Source: CAWJKP01 sp963843465 (lineage in GTDB: Bacteria > Planctomycetota > Planctomycetia > Pirellulales > Thermoguttaceae). From it: a DNA stretch of 64,000 bases. The stretch lies in NCBI GenBank assembly GCA_963843465.1, contig CAWJKP010000003.1, forward strand, positions 62,001 through 126,000, read 5' to 3'. The position numbers and the translations under genes were made by a program. Below are positions 51,353 to 60,921 of the stretch, piece after piece (the stretch's first letter is position 1; the number at the start of each line of letters is the position of its first letter). The notes under the pieces are model-generated. The model made no database searches, had not been told where the DNA came from, and saw nothing but the letters and a program-made list of their open reading frames with translations.

Positions 51353-52777
51353 ATGGACACACAACTCGTCGTCTTGGGCGGCGGCCCGGGTGGATACGCG
51401 GCGGCCTTCCTGGCGGCCGACCTGGGCATGCAAGTAACGTTAGTGGACCGCGAGCCGCGGCTGGGCGGCGTCTGCCTGCTGCGGGGTTGCATTCCCTCCA
51501 AGGCCCTGCTGCACGTGGCCAAGGCCATGGCCGACGCCCGCCGCCTGGCCGAGTGGGGCGTAAGCTTTCCCGAGCCCAAGCTGAGCCTCGACGCCATGCG
51601 GGCCCGCAAGGACAAGGTGATCGCCACGCTCACCGGCGGCCTGGCGCAGTTGGCCAAAAAGCGGAACGTCCGGCTGGTCCGCGCCCAAGCCGAGTTCGCC
51701 GACTCGCAGTCGCTCCGCTTGCTGCCCGCCGGCGGCCCGCCCTTGGAGGACGATCGGCTGCGCTTCGAGCATTGCATCCTCGCCACCGGCTCCAGCCCGG
51801 CGCGGATCCCGATTTTCGATTTGCCCACCGATCGCGTGATGGACTCCACCGGCGGGCTGGAGTTGCCCGAGGTTCCCGATTCGCTGTTGATCGTCGGCGG
51901 CGGTTACATCGGCCTGGAGATGGCCACCGTCTATGCGGCCCTGGGGAGCCGCGTCTCGGTGGTCGAGATGACCGACGGGCTGTTGCCCGGCGCGGACCGC
52001 GACCTGGTCCGCCCGCTGCACAAGAAGCTGGAGAGCGAGTTGGCGGCCATCTACCTCAACACCAAGGTCGTGTCGCTGAAGGACAAGAAAAAGACCATCG
52101 AAGTCGGTTTCGAGGGCCCGGTGGACAAGCCGGTCCAGCAGTTCGCCCGCGTGCTGGTGGCCGTGGGCCGCAAGCCGAACAGCGCGGGCCTGGGCCTGGA
52201 GAACACGCAGGTGGAAGTGAACCCGCGGGGCTTCGTGGTCGTGGACCGCCAGCAGCGGACGGCCGACCCGCACATCCTGGCCATCGGCGACGTGGCCGGC
52301 GAGCCGATGCTGGCCCACAAGGCGGCCCACGAGGGGAAAGTGGCGGTCGAGGTTCTTTGCGGCGAGCCGGCCGAGTTCTCGCCCCGCGCGATCCCCGCGG
52401 TGGTCTTCACCGATCCGGAGATCGCCTGGGCCGGCCTGACGGAGACCGAGGCCAAGCAGTCCGGCCGCCCGATCGAGCAGGCGATGTTCCCTTGGGCCGC
52501 CAGCGGCCGGGCCCAGTCGGTGGGCCGGACCGAAGGGCTGACCAAGTGGCTGGTCGATCCGGCCAGCCAGCGGCTGCTGGGCTGCGGGATCGTCGGCTAC
52601 GGCGCCGGTGACCTGATCAGCGAGGCCGTGGTGGCCATCGAGATGGGCGCCACCGTCCGCGACCTGGTCGACTCGATCCATCCCCACCCCACCCTCAGCG
52701 AGACCCTCGCTAGCGCCGCCGAAGTGTTCTTGGGCACGGCCACCGACATCTACCGGCCACGGCACGAGAAAAGGTAG
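51353..52777 (+). CDS. lpd: Dihydrolipoamide dehydrogenase (PDH E3)
   Basis: The protein is 474 residues from the ATG at 51353 (GAAGGA upstream). FAD site: LVVLGGGPGGYAAAFLAADLG. The redox-active disulfide is in GGVCLLRGCIPSKALL. NAD site: SLLIVGGGYIGLEMATVYAALG. ILAIGDVAGEPMLAHKA follows, and the C-terminal active-site HPHPTLSETL has the catalytic His-Glu pair. It reoxidises lipoamide and makes NADH. It completes aceE-aceF-lpd. The end codes for ATDIYRPRHEKR, and a diverged second copy of this 40-base end follows at 53557-53596. Confidence 0.96.
   Translation: MDTQLVVLGGGPGGYAAAFLAADLGMQVTLVDREPRLGGVCLLRGCIPSKALLHVAKAMADARRLAEWGVSFPEPKLSLDAMRARKDKVIATLTGGLAQLAKKRNVRLVRAQAEFADSQSLRLLPAGGPPLEDDRLRFEHCILATGSSPARIPIFDLPTDRVMDSTGGLELPEVPDSLLIVGGGYIGLEMATVYAALGSRVSVVEMTDGLLPGADRDLVRPLHKKLESELAAIYLNTKVVSLKDKKKTIEVGFEGPVDKPVQQFARVLVAVGRKPNSAGLGLENTQVEVNPRGFVVVDRQQRTADPHILAIGDVAGEPMLAHKAAHEGKVAVEVLCGEPAEFSPRAIPAVVFTDPEIAWAGLTETEAKQSGRPIEQAMFPWAASGRAQSVGRTEGLTKWLVDPASQRLLGCGIVGYGAGDLISEAVVAIEMGATVRDLVDSIHPHPTLSETLASAAEVFLGTATDIYRPRHEKR
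52735..52774 (+). repeat. lpd 3'-end segment, left copy of a near-duplicate
   Basis: Forty bases ending just before the lpd stop match 53557-53596 at 31 of 40 positions and encode the same TDIYRPR peptide. The nucleotidyltransferase cassette lies between the copies. Confidence 0.75.
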
Positions 52778-52795
52778 GTTATGCTTCAGCATAAC
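52778..52795. repeat. GTTATGCTTCAGCATAAC palindrome
   Basis: An 18-base palindrome overlapping the lpd stop by adjacency (TAG at 52775-52777) and containing the ATG start of the next gene at 52781. It belongs to the same family as 62097-62114 and the split copy at 1030-1160. Confidence 0.9.
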
Positions 52796-53002
52796 ATCCG
52801 CCCGCGCATCGAGCTTCTCGACGAGGCCGTCGTGGAGGTCCTGCGTCGAAAGACTCCGGCCGAGCGGTTGGCGATGATCTTCGCCGCCGATCGCACCATG
52901 CGACTGAGGCTGGAAGGCCACCTGCGGTCGCGTCATCCCGATTGGGACACTCAGACGGTGATGCAGGAGATTGCGCGGAGGATGAGTTGTGGAGCAGAGT
53001 GA
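52781..53002 (+). CDS. Small hypothetical protein partnered with a nucleotidyltransferase
   Basis: The protein is 73 residues, helical and charged (PRIELLDEAVVEVLRRKTPAERLAMIFAADRTMR, given in two parts: LLDEAVVEVLRRKTP and AERLAMIFAADR). The ATG lies inside a GTTATGCT palindrome, so the repeat supplies the start codon. The stop overlaps the next start by 14 bases. Such small proteins upstream of a DUF-type nucleotidyltransferase are typical of two-gene toxin-antitoxin-like modules; by position this would be the antitoxin partner. I do not recognise the family. Confidence 0.6.
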   Translation: MLQHNIRPRIELLDEAVVEVLRRKTPAERLAMIFAADRTMRLRLEGHLRSRHPDWDTQTVMQEIARRMSCGAE

Positions 53003-53555
53003 GCTACTGCGCCGCGTGGTCGAGATTCTGGAAGAGCAGGAGATCACCTATCTGCTGGTGGGGTCCTTGGCCAGCGGCGTTTACGGCGAGCCCCGGCTAA
53101 CGCATGATATCGATATTGTGATCGAGCTTCGGCCGGACCAGGTTGCCCGACTCTGCGAGTCGTTCCCCGCCTCGGATTACTACGTCAGCCAGCAGGCCGC
53201 TCGCGAAGCGGTCGCTCGCGGCGGCCAGTTCAACGTGATCCACCCGGCTTCCGGCAACAAGATCGACTTTATGATCGCGCGGCAGGACGCGTGGGGGCGC
53301 AGCCAGATCAGCCGTCGTCGCCGGGAGCAGATCCTGCCCGGCCGGCCCGGCTACACGGCAGCGCCGGAAGACGTGATCCTTGGAAAGCTGTGGTACTACC
53401 GCGAAGGCGGCTCGGAAAAGCACCTCCGCGACATTGCCGCCATGTTGCAGGTCAGCGGCGGCGAGATCGACAAGGAGTACATTCACCATTGGGCGCGGCA
53501 GCTCGGCCTAACTGAACCTTGGCAGGCCATCCTCGATCGGCTGCGTGGGCAATAG
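52989..53555 (+). CDS. Nucleotidyltransferase-fold protein (MNT/AbiEii-like)
   Basis: The protein is 188 residues, starting with GTG at 52989. The polymerase-beta-type NTase motif is LLVGSLASGVYGEPRLTHDIDIVIEL: the GS and the DxD pair (Asp-Ile-Asp) are in place, given here only as GSLASGVYG and THDIDIVIEL. Further landmarks are KIDFMIARQD and the helix EDVILGKLWYYREGGSEKH. These proteins transfer NMP to targets such as tRNA or partner proteins. With the small upstream gene it forms a probable two-gene toxin-antitoxin-like unit inserted after lpd. Confidence 0.8.
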   Translation: MEQSELLRRVVEILEEQEITYLLVGSLASGVYGEPRLTHDIDIVIELRPDQVARLCESFPASDYYVSQQAAREAVARGGQFNVIHPASGNKIDFMIARQDAWGRSQISRRRREQILPGRPGYTAAPEDVILGKLWYYREGGSEKHLRDIAAMLQVSGGEIDKEYIHHWARQLGLTEPWQAILDRLRGQ

Positions 53556-53556
53556 A

Positions 53557-53596
53557 CGCGGTCACCGACATCTATCGGCCGCGCCGTCAGAAGAGG
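53557..53596 (+). repeat. lpd 3'-end segment, right copy of a near-duplicate
   Basis: It codes in frame for TDIYRPRRQKR, nearly identical to the end of lpd. Its presence after the cassette suggests that the cassette entered the end of lpd and left a duplicated tail, or that two lpd-like ends recombined. Confidence 0.75.
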
Positions 53597-53650
53597 GCTT
53601 GGGTCTTAGGTCTTAGACTCGCTGAAACCCACGCCCAAGACCCAAGACCC
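53596..53650. repeat. CTTGGGTCTTAGG inverted repeat
   Basis: GGCTTGGGTCTTAGGTCTTAG faces the inverse AAGACCCAAGACCC. It cuts off the gene fragment at 53606-53728. Confidence 0.7.
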
Positions 53651-53728
53651 AGCGTTGACGGCGATCAGCGCCGCCGTCGTGATCGGCCAATGATAAATCG
53701 GCGCATCGGTGCCGTAGGGAAAGAACAT
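53606..53728 (-). pseudogene. 5' fragment of a membrane protein gene (rhomboid-like start)
   Basis: From the ATG at 53728 (with GGAGG upstream) it reads MFFPYGTDAPIYHWPITTAA, then LIAVNAGSW, and then enters a palindromic repeat and stops. The start resembles that of planctomycete rhomboid-type intramembrane proteases (FPYxTDAPIYHWP), from memory. Only the first transmembrane segment remains. Confidence 0.5.
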
Positions 53729-53775
53729 CGGATAGCCTCCGTCGCGGGAAGCGGCCGAAGACCCGGCCAGTGTGG

Positions 53776-54030
53776 TCAACCGTCCCGTGGGTCGAAGCTT
53801 TGCCCGATCTCGTAGAGGAACTCTGGCGCAAAGTCGGCTTTGTTTGGCCAAGCGATCGTATCGATGTCGCGGTTGACCGTGAACAACTTGAAATAAGCGA
53901 GGTTTTTGAGCGGCCGGAAGATCGGACCGGTAAGATGCTCTTCAAGGTCCACAAGCTTGCTCTCGGCGTTTTCGAAGCGAACCATGATCCGGTAGCCGCC
54001 TACGTAGGTTGCATCAGTGACGTAGTGCAT
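53776..54030 (-). CDS. DUF2442 protein
   Basis: The protein is 84 residues from the ATG at 54030. VTDATYVGGYRIMVRFENAE, then VDLEEHLTGPIFRPLKN and IAWPNKADFAPEFLYE are the DUF2442 hallmarks. The family is small, soluble and of unknown function, usually paired with a DUF4160 gene; here only a remnant of that partner is left immediately upstream. Confidence 0.85.
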   Translation of the reverse strand: MHYVTDATYVGGYRIMVRFENAESKLVDLEEHLTGPIFRPLKNLAYFKLFTVNRDIDTIAWPNKADFAPEFLYEIGQSFDPRDG

Positions 54031-54070
54031 GGTGCTCGACAATTCCAAGGAACCTGCTGATTTCCGGCAT
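54014..54070 (-). pseudogene. DUF4160 remnant
   Basis: MPEISRFLGIV is the conserved start of DUF4160 proteins, here truncated after 11 residues, followed by EHHALRH and a stop inside the DUF2442 start. The middle and end of the gene have been deleted. Confidence 0.55.
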
Positions 54071-54149
54071 GAGATAAAACCGGTTCATCCGGCTAAAGCG
54101 TACGTGCGGCCATCCTCGAAAAACTGGAAACTCGTTGGGCAAGGAAGCC

Positions 54150-54230
54150 GAGTATACTTCCTCTTCTCTGTTCCACGCTGACAGGTGGCACGCAACCCGC
54201 TGCCGTGAACAGAGAAGAGGAAGTATACTC
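54150..54230. repeat. Perfect 24-base inverted repeat
   Basis: GAGTATACTTCCTCTTCTCT plus GTTC at 54150-54173 returns exactly inverted at 54207-54230, with a 33-base spacer. No relatives are seen elsewhere in the window. Confidence 0.9.
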
Positions 54231-54679
54231 GTTGTCGGCGCTGGCACGGCGCTCCCCCGAGTATGGCTGCGAGTGCGCTGTGGCTGGCTGAACCACGCTT
54301 TTGACCCCTCTGCGCATTCTTGAACCGGATGAACCATAAAACCTTTAGCTGGCCCAACGCAATCGGATGCTCTTGTTCGCTGAACGGGGAGCCCCTCGTG
54401 AGCCAAAGCCTGAGCACTAGCGGTTATCATACCGCATGATCCCAAGGGAGGCTAGAACCAGAACCGCAAGCCGGATACCAGGCTGTTGATATGGGTCGCA
54501 GCGACCCCGGCAACCAAGAGACCGCCGCGACGAGGCCAGCCGCGCCGAAACGCAGCAATGCCCACACTCCGAAACAAGAGGGACGGCGCATCCCCGCACC
54601 TCCGCTGAGCGGTTCCCGACCAGCGGCGCCGTTGCTACTGACGCGACAACCAGCCAGTCCAACGCCCGTCTCGTTTCTT
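54231..54679. other. Intergenic region without a supported gene
   Basis: No convincing ORF, terminator or repeat is found. Short open frames here lack start signals and natural composition. Confidence 0.5.
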
Positions 54680-56991
54680 CTATTGCATCTTGAACCCGAG
54701 CCTTTCGGCCTCGGCAAAGTCGGCAATCGCCTTGGTACTCTCGTGTTTCTTGGTGTAGGAAGAACCGCGCCAATAGTACGCCCCGGCGACCGTGGGATCG
54801 ATGCGAAGGGCCTCGCTGCAATCGGAAATTGCCCGGTCATAGTCGCCCGTTGCATAACGGGCGGAGGCGCGCTGGTAATACGCCGGCGAGCTCTTTGGAT
54901 CGAGCCGGATGGCTTCGCTGCAATCGGCGACCGCCTGGTCGAATTCGCGTCTGGCGTAACGGACTAGGGCGCGGGTACGATAAGCCTGCGCACATTTCGG
55001 ATCGAGCTTGATGGCCTCGGTGCAATCGGCAAAAGCCTTGTCGAAGTCGCCCTTGCATCCGCCGGCCGAGCCCGGGTCGAGATGCCTTTCCGCGTATTTT
55101 GGGTCGCGTCGGACGGCCTCGCTGTAGTCGATGACAGCCTCCTCCCAGCAGCGTTTCCTTCCCTCCGTGTCGCTTGGCTCGCTGTAAGGCTCGGGAAGCT
55201 TCGGCAGCAGCGCGACGCAGGATTTGGCCAAGTCGGCCGCGGGCTTGAATTGCTCGCCCTCCTTATCGCCGGCGGTGCCCGGGGCGTTCCAAGCCTGGGC
55301 AAAGAAGGACTGGAACGCCGTGCTGCTGTTGAAGCTGGCAGCGGCCTTCTCGCGGCCCCTCCTCGCGAACGCCGCGCCCGGGTCTTGTAAGCCGCGACGC
55401 ATTTCGGGTCGCGCCGAATTGCTTCGCTATCGTCGGCGATCGCCTTTTCGAGCTTGTAGGCCTCGGCGCATTTCGGGTCCAGCCGAGCCGCCTGGTTGTA
55501 GTCGGCGATGGCCTTGTCGACGTCGCTCTTGTTGTCATAGGCCCAGCCGCGGTTCTTGTAAGCCTCGGCACACGTTGGGTCGAGCCGGATGGCCTCGCTG
55601 CAGTCGGCGATCGCCTTATCGAGGTCGCCCTTGGCGGCGTACGCCCAGCCGCGGTTCTTGTAAGCTTCGGCATATGTCGGGTCCAGCCGAATCGCTTGGC
55701 TATTATCGGCGATCGCCTTATCGAGGTGGCCCTTGTTCGCCAAAGCCCCGCCGCGCTCCGTGTAGGCCTCGGCGGATTTCGGGTCGAGCCGGACGGCCTC
55801 GTCGAAGTCGGCGATCGCCTTACCAAAGTCGCCCTTTTCCGCGAAGGCCCAGCCCCGGACCTTGTAAGCATCGACGGATGTTGGGTCGAGCCGCACGGCC
55901 TCGCTGCAGTCGGCGATGCCCTTGTCCAGGTCGCCCTTGGCGGCGTAGGCCCGACCCCGGTTCCTGTAGGGATTGGCAAATTTCGGGTCCAGCCGAACCG
56001 CCTCGTTAAGGTCGGTGATAGCCTTATCGAAGTCGCCCTTTTGTTCGTAGAGATAGCCCCGGTTGTTGTAAGCCCCGGCGCATTTCGGGTCGACCCGAAT
56101 GGCTTCCGCGCAGTCGCGCATGGCCTTGTCGAAGTCGCGTTTCGTTTTGTAGGCGCTGGCCCGTAATAGGTATGCGTTGGCACATTTCGGGTCCAGCCGA
56201 ATGGCCTCATTGTGGTCGGCGATGGCCTTATCGAGGTCACCCTTGCACTCGTAGACCGCGCCCCGGTTGCTGTAAGCTTGGGCAGATTTCGGGTCGAGTC
56301 TGGCGGCATTGGTCAGATCGACGATGGCCTTGTCGAACTCGCGCTTCATGAAGTAAATCGCCCCCCGCGACTCGTAAGCCTCGGCGGACTTCGGGTCGAG
56401 CCTGATCGCCTCGCCGGCGTCCTCGATGGCTTTGTCGAATTCAACCTTCACACAATGGCAGGCCGCAAGTTGGACGTAAGATTTGCTGCATTTCGGATCG
56501 AGCGCAACCGCCCGCGTGCAATCTCGAATGCCCTCGTCCACTTTGCCCAGGAAGGTGCACGCCAACCCTCGGTTGGAGTATGCACCCGCGCATTTCGGAT
56601 CGATCTCGATGGCCCGGGCGGCATCCGCGATCGCTCGCGGCCACTCTTTTTTGTAGAGAAAAACCGTGCTTCGATTGCAGTAGGCGTCCGCGCAGGTTGG
56701 GTCCAATCGGATTACTTCGGTGAATGCCTTTTCGGCGGTCGCGTAGTCCTTCTGCTCACACAACGCCTTTCCTTTGGCCAGCAGGTCCTCTTTCACGCCC
56801 GCAAATCCAAGGGAGCCGCACACAAGAAGGACCACCGCCACGAGGCCAGCCGGGGCGAGAGGCCGGGGGAACCAGGTTGGAAAAGAGTGGCGATCAATTC
56901 TCGTAACTCCTGCCGAGCGACTCCGGGTAAGCGGCGGCTCTCGTGCTAGCACAACCAAGCCCTCGTCCAACGCGCCCGGGCTCGAGGGCAA
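54680..56991 (-). CDS. Large TPR-array protein with Sec-like leader (frameshift near 55383)
   Basis: After a leader with a hydrophobic segment (LAPAGLVAVVLLVCGSLGFA) there are about 18 TPRs in 34-residue steps, each ending in the LDPKCAEAY/NRG pattern (DKAIADCSEAIRLDPTCAEAY and near copies). One unit near the middle is shortened to about 24 residues. The frame shifts at 55375-55390; the other frame continues with a helical segment and four more TPRs to 54680. The start is uncertain: 56991 is a TTG and no good ATG lies before the leader. The protein probably acts as an exported or membrane-associated scaffold. Cys recurs at the same TPR position in many units, which is unusual. Confidence 0.8.
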
Positions 56992-57053
56992 GGGTCATGA
57001 CGAGGGAGGGATAATACCCATTTTGGGTTGGATCGGTCAAGGGCAGAAACGCG

Positions 57054-57107
57054 GCATGGGCATTCTTGCCCGTGTGATTCGGAAAACACGGGCAAGAATG
57101 CCCATGC
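57054..57107. repeat. GCATGGGCATTCTTGCCCGTGT inverted repeat
   Basis: Perfect 22-base arms lie at 57054-57075 and 57086-57107, with a GATTCGGAAA spacer. It is the same family and near-identical spacer as 45927-45984. Confidence 0.9.
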
Positions 57108-57173
57108 TACCAAAAGCGCCGAGTCGCTCTGGCGTGGATTCCGGATCGCCGCTAGAATGCCGCCCCACGAGTG

Positions 57174-57251
57174 CCGGCGTGGCCGCCGGGGCTAACAGTA
57201 CCGGCGTGGCCGCCGGCGCTAACAGTACCGGCGTGGCCGCCGGGGCTAACA
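57174..57251 (+). repeat. Tandem 27-base repeat, three units
   Basis: Units of CCGGCGTGGCCGCCGGGGCT-AACAGTA start at 57174, 57201 and 57228 with one base difference; the third is truncated to 24 bases. Single inverted copies occur at 51147-51170 and, diverged, inside aceF near 50143. Confidence 0.9.
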
Positions 57252-57320
57252 TCGTCGAGAATTGCGCCGCCGACGGGCTGTCCGCCGGACGGTCGATATT
57301 CCCAGTGCGGGGAGGTGCGT

Positions 57321-60300
57321 ATGGAAACCGCCAGCAAGCGCCGGCGCCAGGACCCGGACGATGAACCGGAGGCCGGGCCAAGTCGGGGCGGACTACTGCA
57401 AAGGCACTGGTTCTGGACGGTGCTGGCCGCCTCGATCGTGGTCGTCTGGCTGGCCCCGGTGATCGTGGTCCGTAGCCCGCTGGTCAATGCCATTTTGGCC
57501 CGGGCGACGGGCAAGCTCAATGGCACGGCGACCGTCCGCTCCGCCTCGTTCGGCTGGTTCTCGCCGATCGCCATCGACGGGGTGGTGATCCGCGACCAGC
57601 GGGGACAGACCGTCGCCGAGATCGAGCACGTTTCCGGCGACCGGTCGCTTTTCGGCATCGCCTGCAACCACCGCAACCTGGGCCGGGTCCGGCTCCAGCG
57701 GCCCTCGCTGACCCTGATCCTCCGCGACGACGGCAGCAACGTGGAAGACCTGCTGGCCAAATACCTGGCGGACCTGGATTTGTCGGCCTTGGATCTGTCG
57801 GCGATCGGACAGGCGATCGGACAGGCGAAAGCGGTCGACGCCCAGATCGAGGTGGTCGACGGGCAGATCGCCGTCCATCACGTGCGAACCGGCCGCTCCT
57901 GGCAGATCGACAACCTGCAGGCGAGCTGCCTCGTGTCGGCCGACGCAAGCAAGCCGGTCTCGGTCAAGCTGAGCGGCGTGCTGGCCAACCGGCGGCGGCC
58001 GGGACAGTTCGCCCTGAGCGGCACGATCTATCCCGCGTCCAAGGGGTCGCCCGCGCCGTCAGCATCGCCTGCCCAAGACAGTGAGATCCTGCTGCAGACC
58101 GACGGGCTGCCGCTGGCCATCTTCAGGCCCCTGCTGACCCGCTTGGCCCCGGCAACGCACCTCGGCGGCCGGCTGACCTCCTCGCTGGTCTGCCATGCCG
58201 GCGCCGCCTTGGACCGGATCTCGCTCCAAGGCACGCTGACCGGAGAGGAACTTCGGCTGGCGTCCTCGTCGCTGGGCGCCGATCCGCTCAAGATCGGGCG
58301 CTTGGACGCCGACGGCAAGCTCGCCTGGCAGGACGGGCGGATCGGGGTCGAGCAGATCACTGCCAAGTCGGACCTCGGCGAGCTGTCCGTCTCCGGCACT
58401 TTGGCGGGAATCAAGCCCGGCGACTCCTGGGCGGCGGCCCTGTCGCGGCAGGTCTGCCAGCTCCACGGCCGGCTGGACCTGGCCCGGCTGGCGGCCACTC
58501 TTCCCGGCACGCTCCGCATCCGCAAGGGGACCCAGATCACCTCCGGCCAGGTATCGCTGACCTTGGCCGTCCAGCCCGAGGCGACGGGCAGCGCGTGGAA
58601 GGGACAGATCGAGGCCAGCAACCTGGCGGCCGTCAACCAGGGCCGGCAGATCGCCTGGCGCCAGCCGATCCAGGTCGCGATTGTCGCCCACGCCACGGCC
58701 CAAGGTCCGGTCGTCGAGAGTCTGAAATGCGAGTCGAGCTTCCTCCGGCTGGAGGCTTCGGGCACGGCGGAGCGGCTAGGGGCCTCGGCCAGCTTCGACC
58801 TTGCGCAACTGGCCTCGCAACTGACCGGGTTCGTCGACTTGGGCCCGACGCAACTGTCCGGCGGCGGCTGGGCTCAGTTCGGTTGGCAGCGGTCGCCGCA
58901 GCAGACTTTCCAGACGGTTGCCCGGCTTCACCTCGAGGATTTCCACTTGGCTCTGCCGCGGCGGCCGGCGTGGGCCGAAGAGAATCTCACCGCCACGCTG
59001 GCGGCCTCCGGCCAGACCGATTTCACCGCCGCCCGAATCGACGCCGCGAGCCTGGACCTGATCACCAACCGCGACCAGACTTCGGTCCGGCTGCTAGAAC
59101 CGGTGGCCGATCTTCGCGGCGGGACCTGGCCGGTGGAAGTTCACAGCGAAGGCGATCTGGCCCGCTGGATACCCCGGTTGAACCCCTGGTGCGCCATAAC
59201 CGATTGGCGGTTGGGCGGAACGTATAACCTCGGGCTCAAGGCCTCCGCCTCCGCCGCGGCCGTGCGATTGGACGGCGTGCAGATCACGGCCGATCAACTC
59301 CAGGTCCAGGGGCCCGGACTGCACCTGGCGGAATCCCGCTGCCAAGCAACCTTGGCTGGCGGCTGGGACAAGGCCGGGCGCCGGCTGGACGTGAAGTCGG
59401 CCCGCGTGGACGTCGGCGGTCTGACGCTTTCGGCCGACGGGCTGGTGGTCGCCCTGCCGGCCGACGGCCGCGTCGAGCTGTCCGGAGTGGTCGACTGCCA
59501 GGGCGACTTGGGCCGGCTCCAGCAATGGACCATCGACCCGGCGGCGCCGCCGGCCTGGCGGATTGCCGGCCAGCTTGCCTCGCGGACCGAGTTCCGGCAG
59601 TCGCCCGGCACGATCACCGCCGCCACCACGACCACGGTCCGCGGGCTGTCGGTCGCGCACTCTTCAGGCCAGCAGTTCCAGGAGCCTGAGGTCCGCCTGA
59701 CCGCCCAGGCCAGCTACGACATTGCCAACGGCACGTTGGTGGTCCAGCAGGCCCAGCTTAGTTCCGACTGCCTGGCTGCCGGGGCCTCCGGCCGGCTGGC
59801 GGCCAAAGCCAACCCGGGCCGCCTGGACGCCGACGGCAAGCTGGATTACGACCTGGAGAAGCTTTCGGCCCTGGCGCGATCCGTCTGGGGATCGAAGGTG
59901 CTGGTGAGCGGGCGGGGCAGCAACCCCTTCGCGTACCACGGTCCGTTGAACCCGGGCGCCGCCGGGGCCAACGCCTCGTTGGCCTGGCAATCGGCCCAGG
60001 TGTTCGGATTCCAGGTCGGACCGGGCCAATTGCGGCTGGCCTTGGATCGCGGCGTGCTGGGAGCCAGCCTGCAGGATCTGGCCGTCAACGAGGGCCGGGT
60101 CCGGCTGGCCCCCGAGATCCGCCTGGCGTCTTCGCTGCCTTCCACGCCCGCGGGGACCGCCGCGGCGGATCGGCCTGCGGCGGCGGCGGACGCGCTGATA
60201 CTCTATCACGCCCCGGGCCGGATCGCCGAGCAGATCCGCCTCAATCCCGAGCTCTGCGCCAGGCGCTGAAGTTCGTCGCGCCGGTGATGGCCAACGTGGC

Positions 60301-60837
60301 CACGGCCGAGGGCCGCTTCTCGCTGGACATCGACCGTTGCCGCATTCCCCTGGCCGATCCGGCCCAAGGCGAGCTCCTCGGCAGGCTGACCATCCACAGC
60401 GCCGAGGTCTCGCCGGGTCCGCTGGTCGCGGAGCTGGCCGTGCTCCTGGGTCGGGCCTCGCCGGCGCGGATCAACCAGGAGTCGGTGATCACCTTCCGCA
60501 TGGCCGACGGCCGCGTCTATCACGAGGGCATGGAGCTGGTCTTTCCCAACCTGACGATCCGCACGCAGGGCTGGGTGGCGTTCGACGATACGCTCTCCTT
60601 GACGGCCGAGATGTCGGTGCCGCCCAAGTGGCTCGCCGGCAACCCCGCGGCGCCCACGCTGCGAAGCCAGACGATCCGCCTGCCCGTGGGTGGCACGCTC
60701 AAACACCCGCTCATCGATCGCAAGGTCCTCGCCCAGACCAGCACCAGTTCCTCCGCAACGCGGCCCACAACCTCATCCAGGAAGAGTTCCACCGGCAGGT
60801 CGACCGGTTGCTCGGCCCGCCTCAGCCGGTAAAATAA
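57321..60837 (+). CDS. AsmA/TamB-like envelope protein (two frameshifts, near 60259 and 60737)
   Basis: The protein is about 1170 residues from the ATG at 57321 (GGGGAGG upstream). One N-terminal transmembrane segment (WTVLAASIVVVWLAPVIVV, about 38-56) is followed by a very long beta-rich, Gly/Leu-patterned domain typical of AsmA/TamB proteins, which bridge inner and outer membrane and move phospholipid. The C-terminal AsmA-like end (PVMANVATAEGRFSLDID, then LTIHSAEVSPGPLVAEL) lies in two further frames. Restoring one C at 60258-60260 and one base at 60734-60741 gives a single chain ending FHRQVDRLLGPPQPVK. The function call rests on architecture. Confidence 0.7.
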
Positions 60838-60847
60838 AAACGGCGAT

Positions 60848-60900
60848 GTACTCCTCTCGCTCCGCGAGAGGGATTACGTCACGCGGAGCGTGACGAGTAC
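60848..60900. repeat. GTACTC...CGCTCCGCG inverted repeat
   Basis: GTACTCCTCTCGCTCCGCG returns inverted with three mismatches, ending GAGTAC at 60900. It shares the CGCTCCGCG core with the 3277 and 30377 families. Confidence 0.75.
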
Positions 60901-60921
60901 GGATTGCTTGCGGTTTCGACG

